Assembly (NCBI RefSeq): GCF_011075055.1
Contig: NC_058144.1
Span: forward strand, 15,615,807 to 15,679,806
Source of the DNA: Mangifera indica
Taxonomy: Eukaryota; Streptophyta; Magnoliopsida; Sapindales; Anacardiaceae
DNA: 64,000 nt
Direction of reading: 5' to 3'
This document shows positions 1 to 11,983 of the stretch, in pieces; the stretch's first letter is position 1, and each line of letters begins with the position of its first letter. The position numbers and the translations under genes are program-made. The notes under the pieces are model-generated. The model was given only the letters and a program-made list of their open reading frames with translations, did not search any database and was not told the DNA's origin.

Positions 1-1085
1 GGGTAGTTGTATAGACTCGTGCATTAGTACTTCTCCCTGGCTGCACTGGCGAAATCAGGATTTATTATGGTTATATCGAGATTGGCATCTTGGTACTCTG
101 GCAATCCTTTGTTATATGCCCTGGCTGTCAGTATCTATAACAAATCACCTGTTTCTGTTGGTACCAATAATCCCCACTATAACGTCTCCCACAAATTTGA
201 CACTGGAGAATATTTTATTTTTTAGGCTTTTTGTCACTTTTTCTGCCTTTTTTATTTGCCTTTAACTGGAATTTTCTTTTTCCCTTGTTGTTTATGAAAC
301 TAGAGCCAATTGAACTACCCTCTGATGTTGTAACAGGTGCTGAAATAGTCAATGAAGCAGGTAGAGTTGACCGACTTGGTATCACTGTCTGGGGTACTAT
401 CACTGATGGAGGTGTTGCCATAGAGGGTGCACTCTTGGGTAGCTTATTAACATATACCTCCAACCTCAATGCTCTCTCTAATGCCTCTTCATAAGTTTGA
501 GGAGGTTGTGGTCCAGCTAGCACATGTAAAGCTATCTCCGGTCTAAGGCCCTGAAGAAATCTGTCCAGTCGAAGACTAGGTGTACTCACCATACCTAGAG
601 CAAAACTAGATAAGACCTCAAAACAGGTAGAATAATCCTTTACTAAACCCTCCATTTGCTGCAAAGAAATGAACTCCTGAACTTTGACTACTACCACATA
701 AGTTGTTCTGTATTAAGCCTCAAATGCCCTTTTGAAGTCCTACCAGGTCATCAGATCCACATTTCTGGTTTCTTTAACTAGGTCCCACCATGCGCAAGCC
801 TCTCCCCTCATCAAGAAACTAGCATACCAAACTTTTTCTCTATCAATCATAGGAAATAAATCCATGGTACTTTCCACCTGCTGGATCTACTCATCAGCCA
901 CCAAAGGATCTTTAGTACCTTTAAATTCATGAGGGGTATGCTGACTAGGTAAGAAATAAATGGGCTCAAGCTACCTTTGAGCTCCAACTTCTCCTTTCCC
1001 CTCATTCCTCATTTCATTTCTGATTTCTTCTATGACCTCCTCACGAATCTCACTTGTAATCTCATCTCGGATAACATCTTTAACT
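1..1085 (-). pseudogene. Ty3/gypsy gag remnant, runs off the left edge
   Basis: Read on the minus strand, this is a plant gypsy Gag (capsid and nucleocapsid polyprotein). An N-terminal part near 1085-700 shows HEFKGTKDPLVADE and GEACAWWDLV, matching the usual substrate-association and EGxAxxWW capsid blocks. A 160-codon open stretch at 697-215 continues with VQEFISLQQMEGL and FLQGLRPEIALHV, both standard gypsy Gag blocks, and ends in a lysine-rich tail. Beyond it, near 200-50, two cysteine-rich zinc-knuckle-like stretches can be read, including CQICGR and a decayed GHITKDC. Stops and at least one frameshift interrupt the reading, so the gene is dead. Protease and RT would lie to the left of the window. 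The family assignment is firm; the exact start is approximate. Confidence 0.8.
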
Positions 1086-1898
1086 ATATTTTTAGGTGTG
1101 GGTCTATCTTGACCCTAGGAATATGAAATGTCTAAAATACCCTTATGGCCAGAAATTACATTATGAATCCTATTGAATTTCTTTATCCTTTCAAGCATAA
1201 ATCACCTTAATTCTAATACCTTACACACTTATACAAGTAAAGGTTATTTAAATAACCTAACTCAAATTACTTCAAGTATGTAAAGTATGAAATTCTAACA
1301 TTTTCTTTGCTAATTAGGTGATTTAAGCCTATCCTCCTTCTTTTCTTCTTCCTAGCAACCTTAATCAACCAAAAACATAATCATCCATCAAAACTCTAAA
1401 CTTGACATCTTTTAAAAATTAAACTTTTTACCTTAGAACTTACCAGAATTGATAGATCTATACTTTTTATAATTGAAGGCTTTTGAAATTATGTGGTTTA
1501 GCTAGGTTTTTTGATGAATTTTGCTTGAAGGAAAAACTTTAGTTAAAATTATGGAGATTCTCAGCTAAGGAAGAAGAAAATGAATAGTTGGTTGGTTTTA
1601 TAAGCTTTTTGGACTAATTTACCCTTGACCTTTTCCAAAAATGACTATTTTATCCTTAACTAATTACCAAAACCCCTTAGCACCATTATTTAATTTCAAG
1701 TGTGCCATTCAATTTACATTCCCACTTTGTCTCTTAAATCCTTCTAAAATGACCATTTTACCCCCTTTGAATATTATTGCTCATTTAATAGTTTTCTTTA
1801 ATTCTTTTACAATTTCTTTAAACAAGAAGTTATAAAATCAACTCTAGGGGTAATTTTGGAAGTAGAGTTCACTGGCATACCTGAATCCGGGTGTTACA
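1086..1898 (-). mobile_element. LTR-like 5' region of the left-edge gypsy element
   Basis: On the minus strand this stretch begins TGTAACACCC at 1898, a common start for plant gypsy LTRs, and leads into the gag remnant. A TATA-like TTATAAAACC lies on the minus strand at about 1603-1594. No convincing primer binding site separates it from gag, so the 3' end of the LTR is decayed or deleted and the boundary with gag is approximate. Confidence 0.55.
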
Positions 1899-1949
1899 AA
1901 AAGAGAGGAGAATCTTATATGTTGTTATACATGATTTACTAGTTGTACC

Positions 1950-3130
1950 CAAACTTGGCATTGAAATGAGGGAATTTAATCCTTACAAGAAACACACGAA
2001 CAGATGATAGAGTGGAGAATGGAACTCACGTGTTTAATATAATTAAATTGATCGAGAAAGCCAAAACTCTAGACTCATGTATGACGATTAACATGGACTT
2101 TTAACCTTGTTATCTCATTTCTACATAAATCCTACACTAAGTTCATTATGGACTTTCTGAATGATAATAAAGGAGAATCCATTGATGGTTTGCTAAGGAT
2201 GATAGTAAATGTTGATGTACATATTAGAATGGCTAAAGAGGTCAAGTTAGTTTGAAAAGAGAGAAAGAAAGAAGTAAGGTTGACACCTAACTAAATTCTA
2301 AATCTTAGCTAGTATGTTAGAACACACTAAACTCTTATAAAGGCATAGTTGGCAAAAGTTAGATAATTTGTTTTTGATGTGGTAAGCCTAACCACTGAAG
2401 CAAATGCTACAAAACCTTTCTAACTAACGAAAGAAGGAAGATTGAGTTTCTACTTTAGGTAAGATTGAGAATTAAATCTTTTCTTGAAATCTCAAACTGT
2501 TTAACACGAGATTTAAATTCTCATATTTGTTTGATATGAAGGAATTGAGGCATAGTGGATACTAGTCGAGAGAACAAGTGGACCTACAAATTGGAAATGC
2601 AGCACGTGCATGGCACATTAGCTGTAAGATTTATGTATTCATTCTAGCCCACGGGCAAGATGAAAAAATAAAAACCAGTTGTAATATTTTTCAGAAATAA
2701 AACTTCTAAGGGATTATTACTATGACTAATAATTGAACACAAAAGATTGAGTCCTGATTGGAATTTTGATTTATTCGATTGTTGCTGAATAATAGATACT
2801 AGTTATGTTTTTAGACAAAGATAGCCATGTCAGCCTTTCGTTGTTTTCAGTAGGAGTATCATTCGACTGTGTAATTTCATCTAAACAATGAGAATTAACA
2901 ATTTATGCGGAAAAAATCAAATTTTAGATTTTATTTGAATCATTGGATATTCCAATGAATATGATTTGAAGATTTTCAAAAATACGAATTTGAATACCTT
3001 GAAGAAATTCAAGGAATTCAATAATGAAATAAAAAATTTGTTAACGTGTATATTCAATCACTTAGGGTAAACCAAAGAGGTGAACGCATAAGACAGATGG
3101 TCTAATTTAATACTTGAGGTGAAATGGGAA
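1950..3130 (+). pseudogene. Ty1/copia gag-protease-integrase fragment, heavily decayed
   Basis: Only short conserved blocks survive. Near 2520-2640 the plus strand reads LFDMKELRHSG followed by EQVDLQIGNAARA, which matches the copia segment just after the protease active site (the ELRxSRxLxKGEVDLxVGNG region). Near 2960-3050, KFKEFNNEIKN matches the copia integrase core (FEKFKEFKNEVE). Between and around these are many stops and frameshifts. The zone 1950-2450 probably holds gag, but that is weaker. It resembles the F1 and F2 copia interiors elsewhere in the window. Function is lost. Confidence 0.5.
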
Positions 3131-4629
3131 TTTTAATACCCACTAAATATTCTAAGGTAATATCTTAGTGATTGTAACCTATGTTTATGCCTATGACTAT
3201 AACACCTTTTATGTATGTTATATGCATTGGATTGAAATCCAATGACTTATTTAACAATGGTAGTGACATTAATGTTAAAGACATTAATGTTAAAAAATTA
3301 ACTTGAGTTAGTTAAACTATATGTTAAATAGATTATCTTGTATCATATTCTAAAGGAAACTTAAAAATATTGCACTTCTAGTACTAGACAGATTTTAAAA
3401 TCAATTTTTGAAGATTTTTTAGACGTCATTCTTTAAAAGAACAAGTGGGAGGATAACAAAACTCAATCGAGTTCTAATTTACAAGAAAAATAAGTATAAA
3501 GTAAATGATGTGCCAATAAGCATGGTTTAATGTCATAGCGAAGATTACTTATTCCTAGAAAGAAATGAGTAGTCAACATAAGTATACAGAATCATGTAGG
3601 AAATATGAGGTGCATTATAAGTTTAAAAGAATTAAAATTCTCGTAACTCTTGATAAACACACTAGTCATTTATGACATTAAAATTTTGAGGCCTATATAT
3701 GAAACTAAAATCTAGATGCACTCATAGTTGTTGCATACCATTAAATGTTTAACAATTAATTGTCAAAAGTAGCTCCAATGGATAAAATCTAGACTGGTTA
3801 TGACCATATCACAACCAATGGTATTAATCTTGAAAAGGAGTTGGTCGGGGTATGCAAGTTGCTGAGTTATGTATAAAAACTCATGTGAACGTTGGAATCT
3901 AGAAATATTCATGCAAATAAAACCATAAAGTATTTTGGTTATACAAAGATGAATACGAAAACTATATACAAAAGCTAGTGGAAATACAATGACAATTGTT
4001 ACATTGTATATTTGTAAGACCATAAACATATCAAAATTAAGTGTGAAATTTGCAGTTGACATAATAAGACTTGGGTAACCAAGTAATCCTTTATAGAAGA
4101 ACTTAAACTAAGTAGTCTATATCCTTACCTGATCTGTTGTTGCAGATCGTATAAACTACTAAATTTAAGTTTAAGTGTTTATAATAGATAAAGGCTGATA
4201 GGATTCAGCAAATAAGAATCCGAAAGGATTCTCTTTTGTCATGATGATACATGCCTCTGTTGGACTATGTCACTGAATATATAAATTGAGAGACAAAGAT
4301 TATTAGATTTCTATTAGTGTCAACAGTTGAATGATCATGAATATTATGATATACACTCAAAGTTAATGTCTAATCTTTTAGAAATATCAACTATGTCCAA
4401 ATAAGCATCATTGGATGACATATGAGGAAATATCCTTGATTTCCTAAAAGGAATATGGATAATTCCTAATATCTTGAAAGATGAAGTCACTAAATGAGGA
4501 ACAGTGATATAAGATAAATTAGGTTGAAAATAATGAATATCAATTTCAAAAGGACAGATCATATAAATGTTGAATCAATTTTACGTTGAAAATGCAAAAT
4601 GCAAGGTCTTAAACGACATATTAGACTGT
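3131..4629. other. Unassigned AT-rich sequence
   Basis: I see no sustained reading frame, LTR terminus or repeat that I can name here. The short open stretches on either strand have no recognisable motif. Given its neighbours it is most likely the worn 3' half of the copia fragment to its left, but that is inference. Confidence 0.3.
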
Positions 4630-5059
4630 AAAATGCAAGGTCATAGGATAAGTCTTTGACTATTATTTAATGATCATGTGACTTGTCGTTATTAGTTATG
4701 TTTGAAAAATGGTTCCCTAACTATTGATCCATACCAATACCTTAATGACATGATCATTATCGTCATTTGCACTAATGTCATCTTATGACATTTAATAAAG
4801 GTATTCAGTATGTCTATTGTGTGATATAATTGCCTGAGTTATGTCACCTTTGTAGGGAATAGTTTGATAACTCAGTTTATAGATTGAGTCATCTGAACAG
4901 TTTACATACATACTTTATATCATCGCAACTAGAGGAAACAACTTACGCATATGAACCAAAAGACTACTTCTTTTATTAATAAGTAATGATAAGTGTATAT
5001 ATAAGATAAAATGATCTCGGAATCGATAACACGAATGGTTCCTAGGGCATACACTAACA
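4630..5059 (-). mobile_element. F2 copia LTR fragment (LTR start portion)
   Basis: The minus strand starts TGTTAGTGTATGCCC at 5059 and follows the F2 LTR seen at 39572-41119 and 6410-7966 for about 430 bp, through the AATAACGATAAGTCA-like block, then stops abruptly. It could be the truncated 3' LTR of the short element whose 5' LTR is 6410-7966. Confidence 0.75.
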
Positions 5060-5718
5060 AATAATCCATCCATCATCTATTTTAACATTTAATTTAAAAT
5101 ATGAACTTATTCATAATCAATTAAACATTAATCTATAAAATGTGATATAATAAAAATTTGAATTAACATCATGCAATAACTCAAGCACAAATGACATAAT
5201 GTATATGTGTATACATAGATAATCCAAATATTCATAATATTTAATTTTAATTCAAAACCATGAATAAGATAAAAAGGCACATGCAACATTTTACATTCTT
5301 AATCTATATTCTATGAATTTATTCAATATCATGCCTATTTTAAACCATATATTTAATTGTGTTTGGATTACAAAAGTGTATATGCTACATTTTGCATGCC
5401 ACCACTTATGTAATATGAATATTTTCAATTTTTATGTCAACTTTGATCACATTAAATGCAAGTTGACAAATATGCAAAATTTACTATTTAAGTAAATTAA
5501 ACTAAATTACGCATTAACCATTCATGGCACATAGACATCCTTTACCATTCAACATATCATGCATATTCTTAAACCATGCATCATAATTTTTAGTTTATAT
5601 GTAATTATATTAATCACATACGACATAATCTTCACTCAGAAGCCTTAATCAACATTAAAACCTTCATTTAGCATGTTTAAATCATAGCTTGAAAAATCCA
5701 AAATTTTTAACATGAACC

Positions 5719-5763
<45 letters not shown>

Positions 5764-6395
5764 TACTTTAACACATCACCATATATTAATGCCTTCAATG
5801 CATATACTATACATAAATGCCTCCAATTCATGTATTCAATGTATAATACACAAAATAACATAAAAAAAAAACACAATGTATATCACATACATATGGAGGC
5901 CGAGACAAGCATCATTTTATCAAGCTTCAATTTTTAATTTTTCAAGCCAAAATCATATGACATACCTTACATGTATGCTCCTAATTCATGTATTTTATGT
6001 ACCATGCATAAAATAAATATGAAACAGAATGTATACCCATTCATACATGATTGTCATGGCTTGCATCCACATTCCATGACTCAAGAACTCATTCTATAAA
6101 TCTAAATGCACATGCATGTCTAAAACACGAACATTTACATGCATTATATGAACATTTCATCATATACATGCCTTATACCACATGTTCTTCATCTTAAAAT
6201 CACTAGAACATGGAAAGAAAATGAAAATCCTAGCCAAAAAGGTTCAACCGGGAGGTTCAATATGAGAACATGCTTGAAAAAATTGATTTTAAGGCAAATC
6301 CACAAGATGCATGCATACATGTGATACATATACATACTATTATGTACAATAAACATATATTTGGCTTTAAAAACAACATGAAAGGAGTTGTACAA
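5060..6395 (-). mobile_element. F2 copia untranslated leader, no coding capacity
   Basis: This 1.3-kb AT-rich stretch lies between a PBS (6396-6407) and an F2 LTR start (5059). Its right part is an inverted diverged copy of 55540-55800, which occupies the same post-LTR position in the F2 element at 55110-60183. It is therefore the F2 leader. No gag or pol follows before the next LTR start, and no polypurine tract is evident at 5060, so this is either a deletion derivative or a non-autonomous form. It contains an (AT)n microsatellite. Confidence 0.6.
5722..5758. repeat. (AT)n microsatellite
   Basis: Uninterrupted alternating AT dinucleotides, about 18 units. Likely length-variable. Confidence 0.95.
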
Positions 6396-6407
6396 GCTCT
6401 GATACCA
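6396..6407 (-). other. Primer binding site, initiator tRNA-Met type
   Basis: The minus strand reads TGGTATCAGAGC, the standard plant copia primer binding site complementary to the 3' end of initiator tRNA-Met. It lies two bases after the LTR end at 6410 and fixes both the orientation and the LTR boundary. Confidence 0.9.
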
Positions 6408-6409
6408 TT

Positions 6410-7966
6410 TGAAGGATTAGTTGAAGAAGAAAGATGCAAAAAAAAAACATGCATGTATAAAACAACAAAAATCAAGGCATGGTAAACAAGCATAAGATGG
6501 TTTAGTGTTATACCTACTTATTTGCATTATATATTGGTCTAGGATGATGGATAAAGCCTCTCAAGTGAGCAAACCTCCAAAGAAACGCCGTCACCAAGCA
6601 AATTTTTCCTTTGGCCAAGAAATTTAGGGAGAAAGGAGAAAATTTTGTTTAGTGCGAGAATTAAAAGCTTAGAATGAATTTAGTTTTTTTCAAAATGAAC
6701 TAAACTTCTCCTTTTATAATGGTGGCAAACATGTAATTTGAAAATTCTCTTTCGTCCTACTAGGTTCTTAATTTATGTTATTTCCATTCATATATATCAA
6801 TTATATACCTTATCCTCCCTAATTTCATCTCACTAACATACTACCTTTCATATGTTACTTTTGCAACTATATAACATTTTATATAAATTTTATTATCCTT
6901 CAGAAAGTGCTACCAACCCCGGATAATTAATCCTCATTCTCAAAGGCTTGGCTTATCAATGTAACCCTTTAGGTTCATCGTGGCGTAGTCATGAGTCCTT
7001 TTTCAAATGATTCAAAAGTACATCCATAAACTTAATGACTATGGTAAACATCTAGCAATGTGTCATAGCCTCTAAACTTCAATGAAAAAATGCTTTATCA
7101 AATCTAATATCTTCAACTGTATGTTCCGAGTAGGTGAAATCTTTCTATTGTCCAATCTAGGTCTATTTTGAGTTCATGGATTATCGAAGCCCTAATTTCA
7201 ATTATATAAGAATTGTCGATTGATATATTCAAAAACATGTCATCATGAACATCATTAGTATGAATTTCATTCTACTCTCGCTAGAGATTTAGATTTTTTA
7301 TATTTATTGACATTTACTCCAAAACCTAGATTTAGGTCAAATCAACGGATATTTACAACCCAATACTTTTCAAGTCAACGGATTCCATCTTAATTATCAT
7401 TTGTCTCCATATACAAATAACACATGACTAATATGGCTTCTCATACAAAATGTGTTAGCCCTTTATTTATATACCATATGAATCACATGTATTCGCATAA
7501 GATCTGACTTCGATGTCTCTGGTCAAAAGATTATTTCGTACACTAGTATAATCATATGATAAGTCATTGGCTATGATTTAATAACCATGTGACTTATCAT
7601 TATTGATCGCATTCAAAAAACGATTCTTTAATTGTTAATCCATACTAATGCCCTAATGACTTGACTATCATCGTCGCCCGTACTAATGTCATATCATGAC
7701 ATTCAACGGAGGTATTCAATATGCGTGCCATGTGATATTATTGCCCCACTTATATCATATCCGTAAGGAACAATTTGATGATTCAACTTATATTTTAAGT
7801 GAGTAATTCGAACATTTCACATACATACTTTATGCAAATAAAGGTAGCAGTTTATATATATAACAAAAGAACTATTTATTTTATTAATAAATTATTAAAA
7901 ATGTATATACAAGATAAAATACCCTAAAACCGACAACACAAATGGTTTCTAGGGTATACACGAACA
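6410..7966 (-). mobile_element. F2 copia LTR, full length (5' LTR)
   Basis: The minus strand begins TGTTCGTGTATACCC at 7966 and ends ...CCTTCA at 6410, about 1,557 bp. A perfect PBS lies two bases downstream, making this a 5' LTR. The length agrees with other F2 LTRs here (about 1.51-1.56 kb). Its interior matches 39572-41119 inverted, with many point differences, so it is old. Confidence 0.8.
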
Positions 7967-7971
7967 TACTA

Positions 7972-8988
7972 GTGTGACCTTTTAGGTTTAATGCGGTGCA
8001 GTCATGCGACCTTTTTCAAAAGATCCAAAAAATATGTCCAAAAACTCAATGATTATGTTAAACATCTAGCAATGTGTCATATACCTTAAACCACAATAAA
8101 GTAACACCCACGAACCTATCTTTCTAGTCGTATGTTCTGTATAGGTAAAATCTTTCTATTGTTCAATCCTGATTAAGTTCAGGCTTATGGTTTGATAAAA
8201 CCCTAATTTTGATACTCTAAGAATTGTCAATCGATATATTCAGACGACATTATCACGAACATCCTTTATATAACTTATATTATACTTTGGCTAAAGATTT
8301 TGGTTTCAAATATTTATCGATGTTTGTGTAGAAACTCGAAATCAAATTGAGTCAATAGATACTTTAAATCCAATAACTTCAAGTCAACGGATCTCAACCT
8401 GAGCATCATTCATCTTTGCATACAAAAAACATATAACTAATCTAGCCTTTTCATACGAAACATGACTAGCTTTATATTGATGAACCATATGAACCACACG
8501 CATCTATACCAGATTCGACCATGATATCTTAGGTTAAAAGGTTAACCCATACATTAGTACAATTAAACAATAAGTCATTGACTATATTACAATGATCATA
8601 TGACTTATCATAACTGCTCACGTTTGAAAAACAATTCATTAACCGTTAGTCCATCCTAATGCCCTAGTGACTGGACTATCATCATCACCGACACCAATAT
8701 CATCTTATGATATTTAATGAAGGTTTTCAGTAAGTGTACTATGTGATATTATTGTCCAACTTATATAATATCCACAGAAAACAATTTGATAATTTAATTT
8801 TTCATACTAAGTGAATTATCTGGACAGTTCACATATAAACTTTATATTTAAACAAATAAAGGAAGCAGTTTATATATATGAACAAAATAACTTTTTCTTT
8901 TATTAATAAATTATTACATATATATATATATACAAAATAAAATTCCTTGAAACAGATAACACGAATGGTTCTTAGGGCATAAACTATA
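7972..8988 (-). mobile_element. F2 copia LTR fragment
   Basis: The minus strand starts near 8988 (degenerate TATAGTTTATGCCC for TGTTAGTGTATGCCC) and follows the F2 LTR for about 1,017 bp. It breaks off at about 7972, directly against the start of the next LTR at 7966. The downstream third of the LTR is missing. Confidence 0.75.
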
Positions 8989-9170
8989 ATATTAATTTTG
9001 TAATGTTTGATAAAGTTTAATATCAGTTAGCCTTAAAATACTAATTAAATTTCATTTTCATCTTTAGTGTTTAGTAATTCTAAGATTAATATTATAAAAA
9101 GGTGAAATAAAAAAATTACAAAGTGTTGTCAGCAAAATTCTAATGTGATCCTAGTCAGAGCACACTTGGG
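8989..9170 (-). repeat. ~181-bp spacer between F2 LTRs, copy 1
   Basis: This spacer joins the end of one F2 LTR (9171) to the start of the next (8988). It is a diverged direct copy of 11803-11983, which holds the same position between another pair. Shared landmarks include plus-strand GAGCACACTTGGGTGA and CAAAATTCTAATG. It carries no TGGTATCAGAGC-type PBS and no coding motif, so it is either host flank that was co-amplified or a minimal element interior. Confidence 0.7.
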
Positions 9171-9996
9171 TGATAGAATATGGTGAAGAAAAATGATGAA
9201 AAACAACATGCAAGTAACAAAGATTCAAAAATCAATACAATACAAGCATATATAAAGAAGGCTAGATTTTTACCTACTCTAAGCCTTGATATTTGATGTA
9301 GAATGATGGAGAAGAGCTTTACACTTGTTAAGCCTCCAAAGAATTGCACCAAACCAAGCAAAATAGGCTTTGGTCAAAATTTAAAGTAAGAAAGAAGTGA
9401 GAAGTGTATCATACATATACTTTAGCCACTCAAATTTTATCTCATAAACAACTTAACTCTTAAGGTGTTGTCTTACACCTCTATAAAACTTTATCTAATG
9501 TAATCTTTATTACCCTTTAGAAGGTATAAGCTAACCCTGAATAATCAATCCATACTCTTTGAAATGTTTGATTTATTGATATGACCTTTTAGGTTCACAA
9601 TGGGGTAGCTGTGAACTCTTTTTCAGATGATCCAAAAAATATGTTTGAAAACTCAATGACTAAGATAAACATCTAGCAATATGTCATAGTCCCTAAACCA
9701 CAATGAAGTAACACTCTATTGAACCTATTCTTTTGATTGTACAATTCGTGTAAGTAAGATCCTTCCTTACTCCAATCCTAATTGAGTTCAAGCTCATAGT
9801 TCGACAAAAGCCTAATTTTGATACTCTACAAATCATAGATCAATATATTTAGATCATGTCATCATGAATATCTTTTGTATGACTTATATTATACTCTAAC
9901 CAGAGATTTTAGTTTTCAATATTTAACAACTTTCATGTGGAAACTCAAAACTAGATAGAGTCAACAGATATTTTGAATCTAATAACTTTGGGTCAA
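9171..9996 (-). mobile_element. F2 copia LTR fragment (LTR end portion)
   Basis: The minus strand runs about 826 bp to an LTR end with CA at 9172-9171. The upstream part of the LTR is cut off at 9996, where an F1 LTR fragment begins. It overlaps in content with 10875-11802 for roughly 500 bp, so the two are remnants of different LTR copies, not one interrupted copy. Confidence 0.75.
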
Positions 9997-10874
9997 TGAA
10001 GATTAGCCTTTAGTAAAATATCATGGCCACCTACGTGACAGAGTGTCAGTAGACATCTCTTAAACTTCTACAACATCATAGTTACATACAATTCAATCCT
10101 TTTATCAACTAATATCTCTCGAGACTAGGACATATAAATGTGTCTATCTTAGTAGTTTGTAGGTATGAATTGGTACACATTAAGGACTTACATAGATTAG
10201 GCTACAACCTAATGTATTCTTATGTGAGATATCTTTGTCCATGCTTAGAAGTGACGAATTTTTTATTGATCAACCATAGCCTCCATGTATCTAATAATAT
10301 AGTTGTACACTACTTTTATGATACCCTAGTTACGATGGTACTTTGATAGTGTCAAACCATACAAATCCTTAGACGAGATAGTCTGACGACCACAAGTCAT
10401 AATCTCACATGCATCTATAGTGTTTAGAAGATTTATTCCATAGACATTAGAACAATCATCCATATGGATATCCTCTAGTGGGGTCAGTTCGATAAATATG
10501 TCTACCACGTGCACCTATATGTTATACTAAGCTGTCTACGAATAACTTTGATATGTGAGAACTATCGCCACCTTTTAGTAGGGACACTTGACATTATGAT
10601 AATCCCATCATCATTACAAATATCCTTATTTATTGTAATGTCAAGATTACGGATATTTCTAGAATGACCACTTAATATGTATATAGGGTTCTCACATTCA
10701 ATTGTCTAATCCTCTTGTCACAGTTTTACCATTCTAAAAGCATGTTATTCACACAAACATATAAAAAGACACGCACATATAAATTGAATAATAATTAATC
10801 CTTTATTAATTAATAAATGTAAAATTAGAATTACAAATGCGAAATCAATTGGCTCCAGGGCACCTACCCTAACA
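9997..10874 (-). mobile_element. F1 copia LTR fragment
   Basis: The minus strand begins TGTTAGGGTAGGTGCCC at 10874 and follows the first ~880 bp of the F1 LTR (compare 17691-18540 and 33211-34100 on the plus strand). It is truncated at 9997 where complete copies continue for another ~650 bp. The flanks (GTCAA on the left, TATAT on the right) show no target duplication, so its presence inside F2 LTR material probably reflects recombination. Confidence 0.7.
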
Positions 10875-11802
10875 TATATTTTAGCCACCCAAATTTTATC
10901 TCACAAAAACCTTGACTTCTAAAGTGTTATTGTCCACCTATAAAATAATTTATATGATGTAATCTTTATTATTGTTCAGAAGGTGCTAGCCAACCTCGGG
11001 TAATCAATCTTTACTCTTTGAAATGCATGGTTTATTAATGTGATCCTCTAAGTTTACCATGGCATAGTCGTGAACCCTTTTTAAGATGATCAAAAAAATA
11101 TGTCTGGAAATTCAACAACTATAGTAAACATCTAACAATGTGTCATAGCCTCTAAACCATGATAAAGTAACATTTGATCAAACTTATTCTTTTAATCATA
11201 CTTTTTGTGTAGGTAAGATCTTTCAATTGTTTAATCCTGATTGATTTCGGGTTTATGGTTCGTTAAAACCCTAATTTCGATACTCTATGAATCGTTAATT
11301 GATATATTCAAATTGTGTCATCACGAACATCTTTTGTATAACTTACATTATACTCTCGCAAGAGATTTTGCTTTCCATTATTTATCAACGTTCATGTAAA
11401 AACTCAAAATTGGATAGAGTCAACAAATACTCTGAATCCAAAGCTTTGGGCCAACGAATCTCCTCTTGATCATCATTCATATCCGTATACAAACAGTGTA
11501 TATCAAACATGCCCTTTCCATATGAAACATGACTAGCTTTGCATTCAATATGCATACTATATGAAATTATTGCCCAACTTATGTCACATCCATAGAGAAC
11601 AATTTGATAATTTAGTTTTGCATACTAAGTGAATTATCTAGATAATTCACATACATAATTTATATTTAAGTAGACAAAGGAAACATTTTAGATATATGAA
11701 TAAAAGAACTCTTTCTTTTATTAATAAATTATTACATATATATACAAGATAAAACGCCCTGAAATTGACAACACGAATGGTTTCCTAGGGCATACACTAA
11801 CA
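10875..11802 (-). mobile_element. F2 copia LTR fragment (LTR start portion)
   Basis: The minus strand starts TGTTAGTGTATGCCC at 11802 and follows the F2 LTR for 928 bp, until the F1 LTR fragment begins at 10874. Direction and spacing match the neighbouring F2 LTRs in a head-to-tail series. Confidence 0.8.
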
Positions 11803-11983
11803 TTATTAACCTTATAATGTTTATTGAAGATGAATATCATTCAACCCTAAAATATTGATTAAATATAATTTTTCATCTTTAATTTATATTAATTCTAAGA
11901 TTGATAATATAAAAAGGTGAATAAAAAATTACAAATTGTTGCCGACAAAATTCTAATGCAATCCTAGTTAGAGCACACTTGGG
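11803..11983 (-). repeat. ~181-bp spacer between F2 LTRs, copy 2
   Basis: This is a diverged direct copy of 8989-9170, again lying exactly between an F2 LTR end (11984) and the next F2 LTR start (11802). The LTR-plus-spacer unit is about 1,717 bp, measured from LTR start 13519 to LTR start 11802. Confidence 0.7.

Noticed and set aside
231..494. 87-codon plus-strand frame at the left edge
   Set aside because: It is antisense to the gypsy gag frame at 697-215, which has clear Gag motifs.
5682..5876. Minus-strand frame containing a Tyr-Ile repeat
   Set aside because: It is translation of the (AT)n microsatellite.
9140..9175. TAGTCAGAGC near an LTR edge as a plus-strand primer binding site
   Set aside because: It lies on the wrong strand for the adjacent minus-strand LTR and lacks the TGG start. 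It recurs only as part of the 181-bp spacer.
10140..10514. Open frames on both strands within the F1 LTR fragment
   Set aside because: The region aligns with LTRs at 17691-18620 and 33211-34739, which are non-coding.
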